NCBI GenBank assembly: GCA_903875575.1
Contig: CAIQWJ010000072.1
Coordinates: 38,300-102,299 of the forward strand
Reading direction: 5' to 3'
Length of the DNA: 64,000 bases
Origin: an uncultured Acidobacteriia bacterium
Lineage (GTDB): Bacteria; Acidobacteriota; Terriglobia; Bryobacterales; Bryobacteraceae
The notes beneath the pieces were generated by a model. That model was not told where the DNA came from and ran no database searches. It saw only the letters and a list, made by a program, of their open reading frames with translations. The position numbers and the translations under genes are program-made. Of this stretch, positions 1-10,700 are shown in pieces. Position 1 is the first letter of the stretch. Each line of letters opens with the position of its first letter.

Positions 1-205
1 TCGCTCTCCGCACCCTTTCCAACGAATCCCGTTGGCCGGAACTCGCCTCCCGCTACGAACATCGCCAGAATCGCGGCTACCACCAGTCCCTCGACGACCT
101 CCTGAAGCTCCAGGCCCAGCGAATCGCCCCCCCATCGCAGAAAAACGTCTTTTTGCCATGCGATCCCACCCATATCACTGAAAACAAGACGTCCCCCGAA
201 ATCTG

Positions 206-291
206 CGACCCCAACAACACGCCCGGCGAACCCATAAAATCGCCCAGTGAACCCATAATAATGGCCGGTGAACCCACCCACGAGCCGGAAA
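206..291. repeat. Diverged 21-bp tandem repeats (7-aa periodicity in frame 3)
   Basis: TGCGACCCCAACAACACGCCC / GGCGAACCCATAAAATCGCCC / AGTGAACCCATAATAATGGCC / GGTGAACCCACCCACGAGCCG. Confidence 0.65.
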
Positions 292-389
292 ACGGTAAAC
301 GGAAAACGGTGAACGGTGAACAGGAGGCCTTCCAGGCCTCCGCACCATTGTTTCCGGTAGCGCTTACGTATATAATCAACAGGGTCCAA

Positions 390-3300
390 ATGTCTCGTCC
401 CCTTTCTCAGTTCGCCCTGCGTGCCCTCACCGCCGCCCTCGCCCTTTCCGCCATCCCGGTCGCCGAACCCGCGGGCACTTCCCTCGACCGCCAGTTCACC
501 GAGGTCGTCCGCCCCTTCGTCACCCAATACTGCGTCACCTGCCACTCCGGCAACACCCCCGCAGCCCAATTCGACCTCTCCACCTACACTTCCAAAGACC
601 TGGCCGTCCGCGACCACGCCCGCTGGGCCCTTGTCATCGACAAACTCACCGCAAAGCAGATGCCCCCGGCCGGCATGCCCGCGCCCCCCGATGAAGCCCG
701 TCAAAAGGTCGTCGACTGGGTCAAAGCCATGCGCTCCGAAGAAGCCATGAAGCACGCCGGCGACCCCGGCCCCGTCCTCGCCCGCCGCCTCAGCAACGCC
801 GAATACAACTACACGATTCGCGACCTCACCGGCGTCGATATCCGCCCCACCCGCGAGTTCCCCGTCGACCCCGCCAATCAGGCCGGCTTCGACAACTCCG
901 GCGAATCCCTCACCATGTCCCCCGCCCTGCTCACCAAGTACCTGCAGGCCGCGCACGAAGTCAGCGACCACATGGTCCTCACCCCGGATGGCATCAACTT
1001 CGCCGCCACCCCCATGCTGGTGGAAACCGACAAAGACAAATACACCATCCAGCGCATCATGGATTTCTACAACAGTCAGCCCACTGACTTTGCCGATTAC
1101 TTCCGCGCCGCCTGGAAATACAAGTACCGCATCGCCCTCGGCAAGCCCACCGCCACGCTCGCGCAGATCGCCGCGGAATCGAAGCTCAGCGCGAAGTACC
1201 TGCCGCTGGTCTGGAACATCTTACAAAGCACCCCGGCCACCGCCAAAACCGACGTCGGCCCCATCGCGAAATTGCAGAAGATGTTTCAGGAGCTCCCGAA
1301 GCCGGATGCCTCCAAATCCGTTCCCTCCGCTGGCCAGTTCTCCTCCATGCGAGACTTCGTCAACCGCATCCGCCGCGACACCGGCATGCAGTACGCCGCC
1401 CCCACAGTAAAAGGTCTGCCCGGCGGCTCCGAAGCCCTGATGGACTGGAAACTCCAGCAGTTCGCCGCCCACCACCGCGAGAGCGATCCCGCCGCCCTGC
1501 GCAACGATACCGATCCACCCGCGAACGTGTTCATCCCGCGCTACCCGGGCCTCCATATGGATGGAGCCCCCCACTGGGCCGCCCTCACCAACAGGTCCCG
1601 CCAGGATGATCCGGATCTCGCCGTCCCCGCCGCCGAAAAGGCAAAGTATCAGGCCGCCTTCGCGCGCTTCGCCTCCGTCTTCCCTGACACCTTTGTGGTC
1701 TCCGAACGCGGCCGCTACTTTCCCGACAACTCGCAGGATCAGGGCCGCTTCCTCAGCGCCGGTTATCACAACGTGATGGGCTACTACCGCGATGACACCG
1801 CACTGCGCGAATTGATCCTGGACGACAAGGGCATTCACGAGATCAACAAACTCTGGGATGAATTCGATTACATCGCCGCCTGGACCGAGCGTACGTGGGT
1901 CCAGTATTACTTCAACCAGAGCGGCGAAGTCGCGGACAAAGGCGACGAAGGCGGCTCCGAACGCCCCGTCGGCCATGAAGTCACCGATACCCCCGTCATC
2001 ATGGGCCTGAAGGCCGCTTACCTGGCGAAGGCCGCGGCCGACCCGAAGCCCGATCCCAACGCCCCCGGTGCCATCACCGAACACTTCGACCGCATCAATG
2101 CCACTCTTCGCAGCCTGGAAAAGATGCACACGGATGCCGAGCCGAAACACCTCGCGGCCCTCGTGAAGTTTGCCGCCAAAGCCTACCGCCGGAATCTCAC
2201 CAAAGCCGAGAGCGACGACATCCTCGCCTACTACCACCAGTTGCGCGACAAGAGCGCCCTCTCCCATGAGGACGCCATTCGCGACTCCATCGTCGCCATC
2301 CTCATGTCGCCCGATTTCTGCTACCGCATCGACCTTTCCGATGCCAACGCGCCCGCCCGCAGCGTCGTCCAGCCCGCCTCCCTGACGACTCCTGCCGCAC
2401 CTTCCTCCTCCGCTGGCGTGCCGCTCTCCGGTTTCGCCATCGCCAGCCGTCTCAGCTACTTCCTCTGGAGCAGCATGCCGGATGCGGAACTCCTCTCGCA
2501 CGCAGCCGCGGGCGACCTCCAGAACCCTATCGTCCTTCTGGCCCAGACTAAACGCATGCTCAAGGACGCGCGCTCCAAAGGCATGGCCACCGAGTTCGGC
2601 GGCAACTGGCTCGAATTCCGCCGCTTTGAAAACCACAACGGTGTCGACCGCCAGCGCTTCCCGGACTTCACCAACGAACTCCGCGAAGCCATGTTCGAAG
2701 AGCCCGTGCGCTACCTGCATGACACCATCCAGAACGATCGCTCCGTTTACGACCTCCTGTTCGGCAACTATACGTTCGTGAATCCCGTCCTCGCCCAGCA
2801 CTATCGGCTGCCCGTCTTCAGCGATCCGAAGCCGGATCCCAATCAGTGGATCCGCGTCGACAATGCCGATATGTTCCAGCGCGGCGGCCTGATCCCCATG
2901 GCGGCCTTCCTCACGCAGAACTCGCCCGGTCTCCGCACCAGCCCCGTCAAGCGCGGCCACTGGCTGGTGAGCCGCGTGCTCGGCGAAGTCATTCCCCCGC
3001 CCCCGCCGGTCGTCCCCGAACTCCCCAACGACGAAGCGAAATCGGATCTCCCCATACGCGCGCTTCTCGCCCAGCACCGCGCCAACCCGGTCTGCGGCTC
3101 CTGCCACGCTCGTTTCGATGTGTTTGGTCTGGCTCTCGAAGGCTACGGCCCCACCGGCGAGGCGCGAAGCAAAGATCTGGGCGGACGCATGGTTGACGCC
3201 AGCGCCAACCTGCCAGGCGGCGTCGACGTCGTCGGCATCCGCGGCGTGAAGGATTACATCCGCGAGCGTCGCCTCCCCGGTTTCGTCGATGGCCTCAGCC

Positions 3301-3560
3301 GCAAGCTGCTTTCGTATGCTCTCAGCCGGTCGCTGCTGCTCTCCGATGAGCCGCTCATCTCGACAATGGAAGCGAAGCTCGCAGCCAACGGCAATCATTT
3401 CGATTCGCTGGTCGAGTCCATCGTCACCAGTTCGCAGTTCCGCAACAAGCGCCCGGCCGAGCCGATGCAGCCCGCAAAGCCCGGCACTAAAACCGCCTCC
3501 ATTTCAGCACCAAAAAATGCGAAAATGGCAGAAGCCCCACAATCAAAGAGAGGGATGTAG
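390..3560 (+). CDS. DUF1592/DUF1588/DUF1585-type secreted cytochrome-like protein (planctomycete-type c-heme domain)
   Basis: ORF in track opens at TTG 153, but ATG 390 is followed by a signal peptide-like stretch (MSRPLSQFALRALTAALALSAIPVAEPAG). Heme motif YCVTCHSG near N-term and VCGSCHARFD near C-term; DUF1592-like sequence (NAEYNYTIRDLTGVD..., RLSYFLWSSMPD..., RRGHWLVSRVLGEVIPPPPP). Confidence 0.88.
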   Translation: MSRPLSQFALRALTAALALSAIPVAEPAGTSLDRQFTEVVRPFVTQYCVTCHSGNTPAAQFDLSTYTSKDLAVRDHARWALVIDKLTAKQMPPAGMPAPPDEARQKVVDWVKAMRSEEAMKHAGDPGPVLARRLSNAEYNYTIRDLTGVDIRPTREFPVDPANQAGFDNSGESLTMSPALLTKYLQAAHEVSDHMVLTPDGINFAATPMLVETDKDKYTIQRIMDFYNSQPTDFADYFRAAWKYKYRIALGKPTATLAQIAAESKLSAKYLPLVWNILQSTPATAKTDVGPIAKLQKMFQELPKPDASKSVPSAGQFSSMRDFVNRIRRDTGMQYAAPTVKGLPGGSEALMDWKLQQFAAHHRESDPAALRNDTDPPANVFIPRYPGLHMDGAPHWAALTNRSRQDDPDLAVPAAEKAKYQAAFARFASVFPDTFVVSERGRYFPDNSQDQGRFLSAGYHNVMGYYRDDTALRELILDDKGIHEINKLWDEFDYIAAWTERTWVQYYFNQSGEVADKGDEGGSERPVGHEVTDTPVIMGLKAAYLAKAAADPKPDPNAPGAITEHFDRINATLRSLEKMHTDAEPKHLAALVKFAAKAYRRNLTKAESDDILAYYHQLRDKSALSHEDAIRDSIVAILMSPDFCYRIDLSDANAPARSVVQPASLTTPAAPSSSAGVPLSGFAIASRLSYFLWSSMPDAELLSHAAAGDLQNPIVLLAQTKRMLKDARSKGMATEFGGNWLEFRRFENHNGVDRQRFPDFTNELREAMFEEPVRYLHDTIQNDRSVYDLLFGNYTFVNPVLAQHYRLPVFSDPKPDPNQWIRVDNADMFQRGGLIPMAAFLTQNSPGLRTSPVKRGHWLVSRVLGEVIPPPPPVVPELPNDEAKSDLPIRALLAQHRANPVCGSCHARFDVFGLALEGYGPTGEARSKDLGGRMVDASANLPGGVDVVGIRGVKDYIRERRLPGFVDGLSRKLLSYALSRSLLLSDEPLISTMEAKLAANGNHFDSLVESIVTSSQFRNKRPAEPMQPAKPGTKTASISAPKNAKMAEAPQSKRGM

Positions 3561-3565
3561 ACCAA

Positions 3566-4897
3566 ATGCGCAATTCCATGAAAGCTAACTCTTCCGGCAT
3601 TTCCCGCCGCACCGTCCTCCGCGGCGCTGGTGTCACCATGGCCCTGCCGTGGCTCGAATCCCTCCACGCGCTGGCCGATACCCCGCCCGCCTCCGCCTTC
3701 CCCAAGCGCTTCGGCGTGCTCTTCATGGGCAACGGCATCAATGAGAACCACTGGAGCGCCACCGGTCAGGGTGCCGACATGGTCCTCAGCAAGACCCTCT
3801 CTTCCCTCGAACCGATCAAGCACAAGATCAACGTAATCGAAGGCCTCTTCAACAAGGAGGCCACCGGCAAAGGCATCCACCCCGCCATGACCGGCGGACT
3901 GCTCTCCGGCGCGCACATCCAGAAGGGTGCCGTGGTCCGCTCCGGTATCTCCATCGACCAGTTGATCGCCGCCCACGTGGGCGACGCCACCCCGCAATCG
4001 AGCGTCGTGCTCGCCTGCGAAGCCCCCATGACGGGCTACCACGAAACCAACTACTCGCTCGCCTACAGTTCCCACATCTCCTGGCAGACGCCCGATTCGC
4101 CGGTGCCCGTGGAACTCTACCCCTCGCTGGCCTTCGATAGCCTGTTCGACAATCGCGGCAGCATGCGCAACCAGAGCATTCTCGACCGCATCAGCGGTCG
4201 CGCCGCCGCCCTCAGCAAACAGATCAGCGCCACCGACAAATCCAAGCTCGACGAATACCTCTCCAGCGTGCGCGAAGTCGAAAAGCGCGTGGAAGCCATG
4301 CGCAAGACCAAGGACACCGCCGAAGACGCCGCAAAGGGCCAGAACAAGCCCCTCGTCGCCATGGAGCGCCCGGCCAATGGCCTGCCAGACGACCTTCGCG
4401 AACACGCCCGTCTGATGTGCGACATCATCGCCATCGCCTTCCAGACCGACAAAACCCGCGTCGCCACGCTCCTCCAGGCCCGCGATCTTTCGGCGCTCTA
4501 CTACCCGTTCCTCGATGTGAAAGACGGCCACCACGGCGAATCGCACAGCAACAATTCCGATGGTTACGAGCGCATCGCCAACTTCCATTTGAGCCAGTTG
4601 GCCTATCTCGCGAAGAAACTCGACGCCATGCCGGAAGGCGATGGCACGGTGCTGGACCACTCGTGTCTGATGTTCCTTTCGAACATGTACATCGGCCGCA
4701 AGCACGATAACAGCAAACTGCCCGTCGTACTTGCCGGCGGTCTGGGCGGAACCCTCAAAACGGGCCGCACCTTCGACTTCTACAAGGCTGGCGACGAGAA
4801 CCGCAGGATGTGCAGCCTGTACCTGTCCCTGATGGACCGCATGGACATCAAGCTGGACCAGTTCGGCGACGCCACAGAACGCCTGAAAGACCTCTGA
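3566..4897 (+). CDS. DUF1552 domain-containing protein with Tat-like signal
   Basis: N-term SRRTVLRGAGVTMALPWLESLHA; immediately downstream of the DUF1592 gene (5 bp gap); DUF1552-like body. Confidence 0.88.
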   Translation: MRNSMKANSSGISRRTVLRGAGVTMALPWLESLHALADTPPASAFPKRFGVLFMGNGINENHWSATGQGADMVLSKTLSSLEPIKHKINVIEGLFNKEATGKGIHPAMTGGLLSGAHIQKGAVVRSGISIDQLIAAHVGDATPQSSVVLACEAPMTGYHETNYSLAYSSHISWQTPDSPVPVELYPSLAFDSLFDNRGSMRNQSILDRISGRAAALSKQISATDKSKLDEYLSSVREVEKRVEAMRKTKDTAEDAAKGQNKPLVAMERPANGLPDDLREHARLMCDIIAIAFQTDKTRVATLLQARDLSALYYPFLDVKDGHHGESHSNNSDGYERIANFHLSQLAYLAKKLDAMPEGDGTVLDHSCLMFLSNMYIGRKHDNSKLPVVLAGGLGGTLKTGRTFDFYKAGDENRRMCSLYLSLMDRMDIKLDQFGDATERLKDL

Positions 4898-5108
4898 GGC
4901 AACGCTTTACAACTATAAGCAATGCCCTGGAGAGCCGCGACCGCGAGGGAGCGAGGTAGAGAACACCGATGCCGATAGCTGCCCGCTGCCGCATGCTAAT
5001 ATAAGTACTTCCGTAACCGGAACACGCGGCTGCCTCACGGCGTCGCACGCAACCCACGACTCGGACCAGTACCCGAAACGGACTTGCGGAATTTAAGGAG
5101 ATCATAAG

Positions 5109-5792
5109 TTGAGACTAGATACAATCGTCGCGGCCCAGCCACGTGCCAGCCGCGGCAAAAATGAAGCGCGTCGTACGCGCGTTGCCGGCCTCATTCCCGC
5201 CGTCGTCTATGGGGCTTTCAAAGATCCTCAGGCCGTCAGCGTCAACCCGAAAGACATTTTGAGAATCATCCGTGGCAAGTCCGGCCACAATGCCATCTTT
5301 GACGTCGAAATCGCCGGTGTCGAACGCACCCCCGTCATCGTTGCCGATGAGCAGTACGATCCGGTCAAGGACACCCTCATCCACATCGACCTCAAGCGCA
5401 TCGATCTCACCCGCAAACTCCGCGTCTCCATCCCGGTCCACACCACCGGTGAAGCGAAGGGCGTGAAGCAGCAGGGCGGCGTCCTCGACGTCGTGACCCG
5501 CTCGGTCGAAATCGAATGTATCCCGGACGATATTCCGAACCAGTTCGATGTCGATGTCACCGAACTCATGATCGGCTCCACCATCCGCGTCAGCGACCTG
5601 CCCGTCGCGTCGGGCGTTCGTATTCTGACCGCGCCGGAAGCCGTCATTGCTCACGTGGTTGGTATCAAGGAAGAAGCTGCCGCCGCTCCTGCTGAAGGCG
5701 CTGCCGCCGCTGAGCCCGAAGTAGCCGCCAAGAAGGGCAAGAAGGAAGACGAAGCGGCTGCACCGGCTGCTGACAAGGGCAAGAAAAAGTAA
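5109..5792 (+). CDS. rplY: 50S ribosomal protein L25 / general stress protein Ctc
   Basis: L25/Ctc-like sequence (ARRTRVAGLIPAVVYG, HIDLKRIDLTRKLRVSIPVH); TTG start preceded by AAGGAG; Ala/Lys-rich tail; upstream of pth. Confidence 0.95.
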   Translation: MRLDTIVAAQPRASRGKNEARRTRVAGLIPAVVYGAFKDPQAVSVNPKDILRIIRGKSGHNAIFDVEIAGVERTPVIVADEQYDPVKDTLIHIDLKRIDLTRKLRVSIPVHTTGEAKGVKQQGGVLDVVTRSVEIECIPDDIPNQFDVDVTELMIGSTIRVSDLPVASGVRILTAPEAVIAHVVGIKEEAAAAPAEGAAAAEPEVAAKKGKKEDEAAAPAADKGKKK

Positions 5793-5798
5793 GCTCTT

Positions 5799-6407
5799 AT
5801 GTTCCTGGTGGCCGGCCTCGGTAACCCCGGCGAGAAGTACGCTGCGACGCCGCATAACCTCGGCTTCCTCGTGGTGGACGTCCTCGCGGCGCGGCATTCG
5901 ATTCGGATGTCGCGTACCGAGTTCCAGGCCGTTATCGGCCAGGGACAGATTAGTGGTAAGCCTGTGTTGCTGGCAAAGCCTCAGACTTTTATGAATCTCA
6001 GCGGCGTCGCAGTCAAGTCGCTGGTTCAGAAGAATGAGCTGGAGCCAAAGGATCTGATACTCGTCTATGACGAGTTGGCGCTCGCCTGGGGCGGTTTGCG
6101 CGTGCGGCCCGATGGATCGGCCGCCGGGCATAACGGCGTTCAGGATGTGATCGACAAGATCGGCACACAGGAGTTTGCGAGAGTTCGGCTGGGGGTGCAC
6201 CCCGGCTATCAGCTCAGCATTCCGGGACAAACCGGAAAGGGCGCTGATTATCTGCTGTCGCGGTTTACGCGGCAGCAAACGGAAACGCTGGATGAGTTCA
6301 TCAGCTTCGCGGCCGATGCAACGGAGTCCATTATTGCCGAGGGCGTCAGTTTGTCCATGACCAGATTTAATCGTCGCGCCCCGGGCACAACAACAGAGGA
6401 TGCATGA
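5799..6407 (+). CDS. pth: peptidyl-tRNA hydrolase
   Basis: [59 protein letters not shown] motifs. Confidence 0.97.
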   Translation: MFLVAGLGNPGEKYAATPHNLGFLVVDVLAARHSIRMSRTEFQAVIGQGQISGKPVLLAKPQTFMNLSGVAVKSLVQKNELEPKDLILVYDELALAWGGLRVRPDGSAAGHNGVQDVIDKIGTQEFARVRLGVHPGYQLSIPGQTGKGADYLLSRFTRQQTETLDEFISFAADATESIIAEGVSLSMTRFNRRAPGTTTEDA

Positions 6408-6931
6408 GAATCTACGAAAACCTGTTCATCGTGAAACCCGATGCAACAGAAGAAGAGATCGACAGCCTCATCGAACAGATGTCGAAAAACATCACCACCT
6501 CCGGTGGCACGGTCGATAAGGTTGAAAAATGGGGCAAGCGCCGTCTTGCTTACAAAGTGGAAAAGCAGCGTGAAGGCTATTACGTGCTGCTCACCTTCAC
6601 GGCGGATTCGCAGGCTGTTCGCGAATTCGAACGCCGTATGCGCGTGCAGGACGCCATCATTAAGTTCCTCACGGTTCGCATCGACGAAACCCTGAAGCGT
6701 ATCGAAAAGCGCAAGAAGGTTCGCGAGAAGCGCGCTCTGCGTCGTCCGAAGCCGGCGGCCGTACAGCCGTCTCTCGCCCAGCAGATGCTCGGTGGCGGTT
6801 CTGAAGAAGCTCACGCCGCACCCGGTCTCCCGGTGGTGCCCCCGGTCGCGGTTCATGCCGCTCCTGGTGCCCCTGTTCCGGAACCTGTAGCAGCCGCAGC
6901 TGAACCCGTAGCCGCAACCCCCCAGGAATAA
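6404..6931 (+). CDS. rpsF: 30S ribosomal protein S6 with Ala/Pro-rich C-terminal extension
   Basis: [20 protein letters not shown]..., [23 protein letters not shown]; overlaps pth stop by ATGA. Confidence 0.96.
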   Translation: MRIYENLFIVKPDATEEEIDSLIEQMSKNITTSGGTVDKVEKWGKRRLAYKVEKQREGYYVLLTFTADSQAVREFERRMRVQDAIIKFLTVRIDETLKRIEKRKKVREKRALRRPKPAAVQPSLAQQMLGGGSEEAHAAPGLPVVPPVAVHAAPGAPVPEPVAAAAEPVAATPQE

Positions 6932-6946
6932 TCAGGAGATCTCATC

Positions 6947-7255
6947 ATGGCTGAACCAAATACAAGAGGTGCAAGACCGATTGCCGCGAATATGCGCCCC
7001 ACCGGTGGCGATAAAGCGGTGGCCGTAGGGCGGAAGCAGTATTTCCGCCGCAAAAAAGTGTGCCGTTTCTGTGTCGAGAAGATCGACGACATCAACTACA
7101 AAGACACCAAGATGCTCTCGGCCTTCATCGCCGAGCGTGGCAAGATTGTGCCGCGCCGCATCTCGGGCGTGTGTGCCCCGCACCAGCGCCGTCTGACCGA
7201 CGCGATTTTCAAGTCGCGCAACATCGCTCTGCTGCCCTTCGCGGCATCGGTGTAA
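6947..7255 (+). CDS. rpsR: 30S ribosomal protein S18
   Basis: [66 protein letters not shown]. Confidence 0.97.
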   Translation: MAEPNTRGARPIAANMRPTGGDKAVAVGRKQYFRRKKVCRFCVEKIDDINYKDTKMLSAFIAERGKIVPRRISGVCAPHQRRLTDAIFKSRNIALLPFAASV

Positions 7256-7270
7256 ACAGGAGAACGAACG

Positions 7271-7717
7271 ATGGATATCATTCTCAGAGAAGACGTCGAA
7301 AAGCTCGGAGTCCGCGGCCAGGTTGTTAAAGTGGCGGCGGGTTATGCCCGGAATTTCCTGTTACCCAAGCGGCTCGCCGTGGCGGCAACGGATTCCAACA
7401 AGAAGATCGTCGAGCAGGAACGCCAGGCCCACCTCCGCAAGGAAGTGGTGGCTAAGGGCGAGGCTGAAGATTTGGCTAAGCTCCTCGGCGCAACCACCAT
7501 CACGATCAAACGCAAGGCCGGCGAGAACGAACATCTGTTCGGTTCCGTCACCGCGGGCGATATTGCCGATGCGCTCGAAGCGCAGAAGTTCAATATCGAC
7601 CGGCGCAAGATCCAGCTCGAAGAAGCGATTCGTACACTCGGCGACCACAAAGTCCCGGTGAAACTGCATCGCGAAGTTACCACGGAAATCACCGTTTCCG
7701 TGGTTGCCGAAGCCTGA
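7271..7717 (+). CDS. rplI: 50S ribosomal protein L9
   Basis: MDIILREDVEKLGVRGQVVKVAAGYARNFLLPKRLAVAAT. Confidence 0.97.
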   Translation: MDIILREDVEKLGVRGQVVKVAAGYARNFLLPKRLAVAATDSNKKIVEQERQAHLRKEVVAKGEAEDLAKLLGATTITIKRKAGENEHLFGSVTAGDIADALEAQKFNIDRRKIQLEEAIRTLGDHKVPVKLHREVTTEITVSVVAEA

Positions 7718-7729
7718 TAAATGCCATGA

Positions 7730-7767
7730 CTTCCCCGCGGCCATCTCAACAGACGGCCGCGGGGAAG
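7730..7767 (+). terminator. Perfect 13-bp stem hairpin downstream of rplI (terminator/attenuator-like)
   Basis: CTTCCCCGCGGCC (7730-7742) / GGCCGCGGGGAAG (7755-7767), 12-nt loop; no clear U-tract. Confidence 0.6.
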
Positions 7768-7785
7768 CAGGATCTCCAGGTTCCA

Positions 7786-10700
7786 ATGCCGATGGATCCA
7801 GTCCTCAGTAACCCCCACCTCTTCACCGAAGCGCTCGCTTCATCCCACGCCTCCTCCGCCACCGCCTCAGCTCTCAACATCTGTAGTCACACCCGCGAAC
7901 TTCGTGGCGATTCCCTGCCCTCCTGGCTCCTGCCCGATCAGGACGAACTCGAAGAACTCAGCAAAGAACAAGCCGCTACACAAGCGCCCGAGGACGATCA
8001 GAATCCCGCCCTGCCGGAATCCTCCACCATCCTCGAACTCCGCCCGGGTACACTCAGGCTGGACACGCTCGTTGCCGGTGCCGCCGCTCCCGAAACACCA
8101 GGCAGGCAGGGAGCCCGCAAGCTCCTCGTCGTCGGCTGGGACGCCGCCGATTGGAAGGTCATCCGTCCCCTGCTGAACGCTGGTGAACTGCCGAACCTCC
8201 GCCGCCTGATCGATAACGGCGCGACCGCTCCCATCGCCACCCTGCAACCCACGTTCTCCCCGATGCTGTGGACCTCCATCGCCACCGGCAAGCGCCCCTT
8301 CCAGCATGGTATTCACGGCTTCACCGAACCAAGACCAGACGGCAGCGGAATCCAGCGCGTCTCCAACCTCTCGCGCACTGCCAAAGCGTTCTGGAACATC
8401 CTCAGCCAGAACGATCTCCGCAGCATCGTGGTCGGCTGGTGGCCCAGCTACCCCGCTGAGCCGATCCAGGGAGCGATGGTCTCCGACCACTTCCAGCGCG
8501 CCACTCCGGACTTTAAACTCGTGCCCGGTATGGTGCATCCGCCGCAATATGGCCAACCACTCGCGGCGTTGCGGCTCAACCCGGCAGACTTGCCGGAAGA
8601 CATCCTGAAATTCTTCGTCCCGCAGGTCCGCGAGATTGACCAGCAGCGGGATCGTCGCCTTTATTCCGCCGCACGCGTCATCTGCGAATGCGCCAACATC
8701 CAGACCGCCGCAACATGGCTGATGGACCGCGAACCCTGGGATGTCTGCGCCGTTTACTTCGACGCGATCGACCATTTCAGCCACGGCTTCATGCGTTATC
8801 GCGCACCCCGTCAGGACTGGATCCCCGAACAGGACTTCCTTCTCTACAAAGACGTCGTCGAAGCCGGCTATCGGCTGCATGACCGGATGCTCGGCACGCT
8901 GCTCGACAAGGCGGGTCCCGAGGCGGGAGTAATCCTCCTCTCCGATCACGGTTTTTATTCCGACCACCTCCGCCCCGGCTTCGTGCCCCAGACCCACGCC
9001 GGCCCGACCACGGAACACCGCAACAACGGCGTCTTCCTGATCTCCGGCCCCGCCATCAAACCGGGCGCTGAACTCTCCGGCGTCAGCCTGCTGGACGTCG
9101 CCCCCACCATCCTGACTCTGCTTGGCCTCCCCGTGGGAGAAGACATGGACGGCAGACCGGTCACCACAGCCTTCACCACACTACCCGTCATCGAACGCAT
9201 TCCGAGTTGGGAGAAAGTGAATGGCGACGCAGGACTTCACCCGCCCCACATGCGCCTCGACGTGGTCGCCGCCGCCGAATCGCTCGATCAACTGGTCGCA
9301 CTTGGCTACGTGGAAGAACCCGATGCCGATCATGACAAGGCGGTGAAACGCACGGTCGCCGAACTCCGCACCAACCTCGCCGAATCCCTTCAGGACGCGG
9401 GCCGCCATCAGGAGGCCATCGCCATCCTGCGGGAACTCCGCGATTCGGACTCGACCGAGGAAAACGCCGACGATCAGCGGATTGCTCTGCGTTTGTTCGT
9501 CTCCGCTTCAGCCCTGGGTCTCAGAGAGGAGATGAAGGCAATTGCCATCGACTGGACCGGTCGACGCCGCGCAGTCTACACCGCTGCCCTCGCGCGAGCC
9601 AACGAACTCCGCAACCTGGCCAGACAGCGCGCATCCGTCCCGGATCGCGACAAGACACATCCACTGCGCGATACCTCCGAGCGCGCCGAACCCCACGACC
9701 TCGCCAGCCAACGCGCAGCCGCACCGGATCACGACCAGACCCATCCCCTGCTCGATGCCTCCGAGCGCGCAGAACTCCGCCAACTGCGGCGAAGTTGCCG
9801 CTATGATCCAGCCCTTCGGGACTTCTTCCAGGCTCAGGTCTTCCGCGCCCGCAGACAGTGGGCCGACGCACTTGAGTGCCTCGACCGCATTCCCGCGAAG
9901 GACCTCATTCGTACCGCGCTTTTCACCGACCGTGCCGAACTCCTGATGCGGTTGAATCGCTGGACCGATGCCGAGATCGCCCTGAACAGCGCCCTGACCA
10001 ACGATCCAGACGACGCCAGAGTTCATTTCGGTCTCGCACGGCTTGCATTGCACCGCCGCGACTACAACGCCGCTGCAAAGTCAGCGCTCAACGGCATCGC
10101 ACTGCTGGAGCAGGACCCGGTCGGCCACTACCTGTCAGGCATCGCGCTCTGTGGCCTTGGGCAGTTCCCGGATGCTGCGAGCGCTTTTACCCGCGCGCTG
10201 TCCGTAAACCCCAACTTTCCTGCCGCCCGAAGGTGGAGATCACGGCTCTACGCGAGGCATCTCAGCCTTCCCCTCCCGCCGGGCACCGCGTTGGCCCCGC
10301 CCGCTCTCACTCCTGCCTCGCGTCAGTCGGGCCCGGCACCAAGGCCCGTCGCCTTTGCCGCCTCCGCGCGCAATCTGCCGCCCATCACCACTGAGGTGGT
10401 CATCGTGACGGGACTTCCCCGCTCCGGCACTTCCATGCTCATGCAGATGCTGGTCGCCGGAGGCCTGACCCCGCTGACCGATGGGCTCCGTGAAGCCGAT
10501 GAGGACAATCCTCGCGGCTATTTCGAGTTCGAGCCAGTGAAACAGATGGCCCAGTCTTCCACCGGGTTGGCGCCTGCGTGGCTTGAGCAGGCAAAGGGCA
10601 GGGTCGTCAAGATCGTTGCCCCAATGATCGCCTACCTGCCGGAGGGCGTCCCCTGCCGTGTCGTAATGATCGAGCGCGATCTCGACGAGATCCTCGCCTC

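Noticed and set aside
1221-3398. 725-aa minus-strand ORF opposite the DUF1592 gene
   Set aside because: Shadow ORF caused by GC-rich codon usage; the plus strand has recognisable domains and heme motifs.
3395-4705. 436-aa minus-strand ORF opposite the DUF1552 gene
   Set aside because: Antisense shadow; Val/Gly/Ala/Asp-rich with no recognisable motif.
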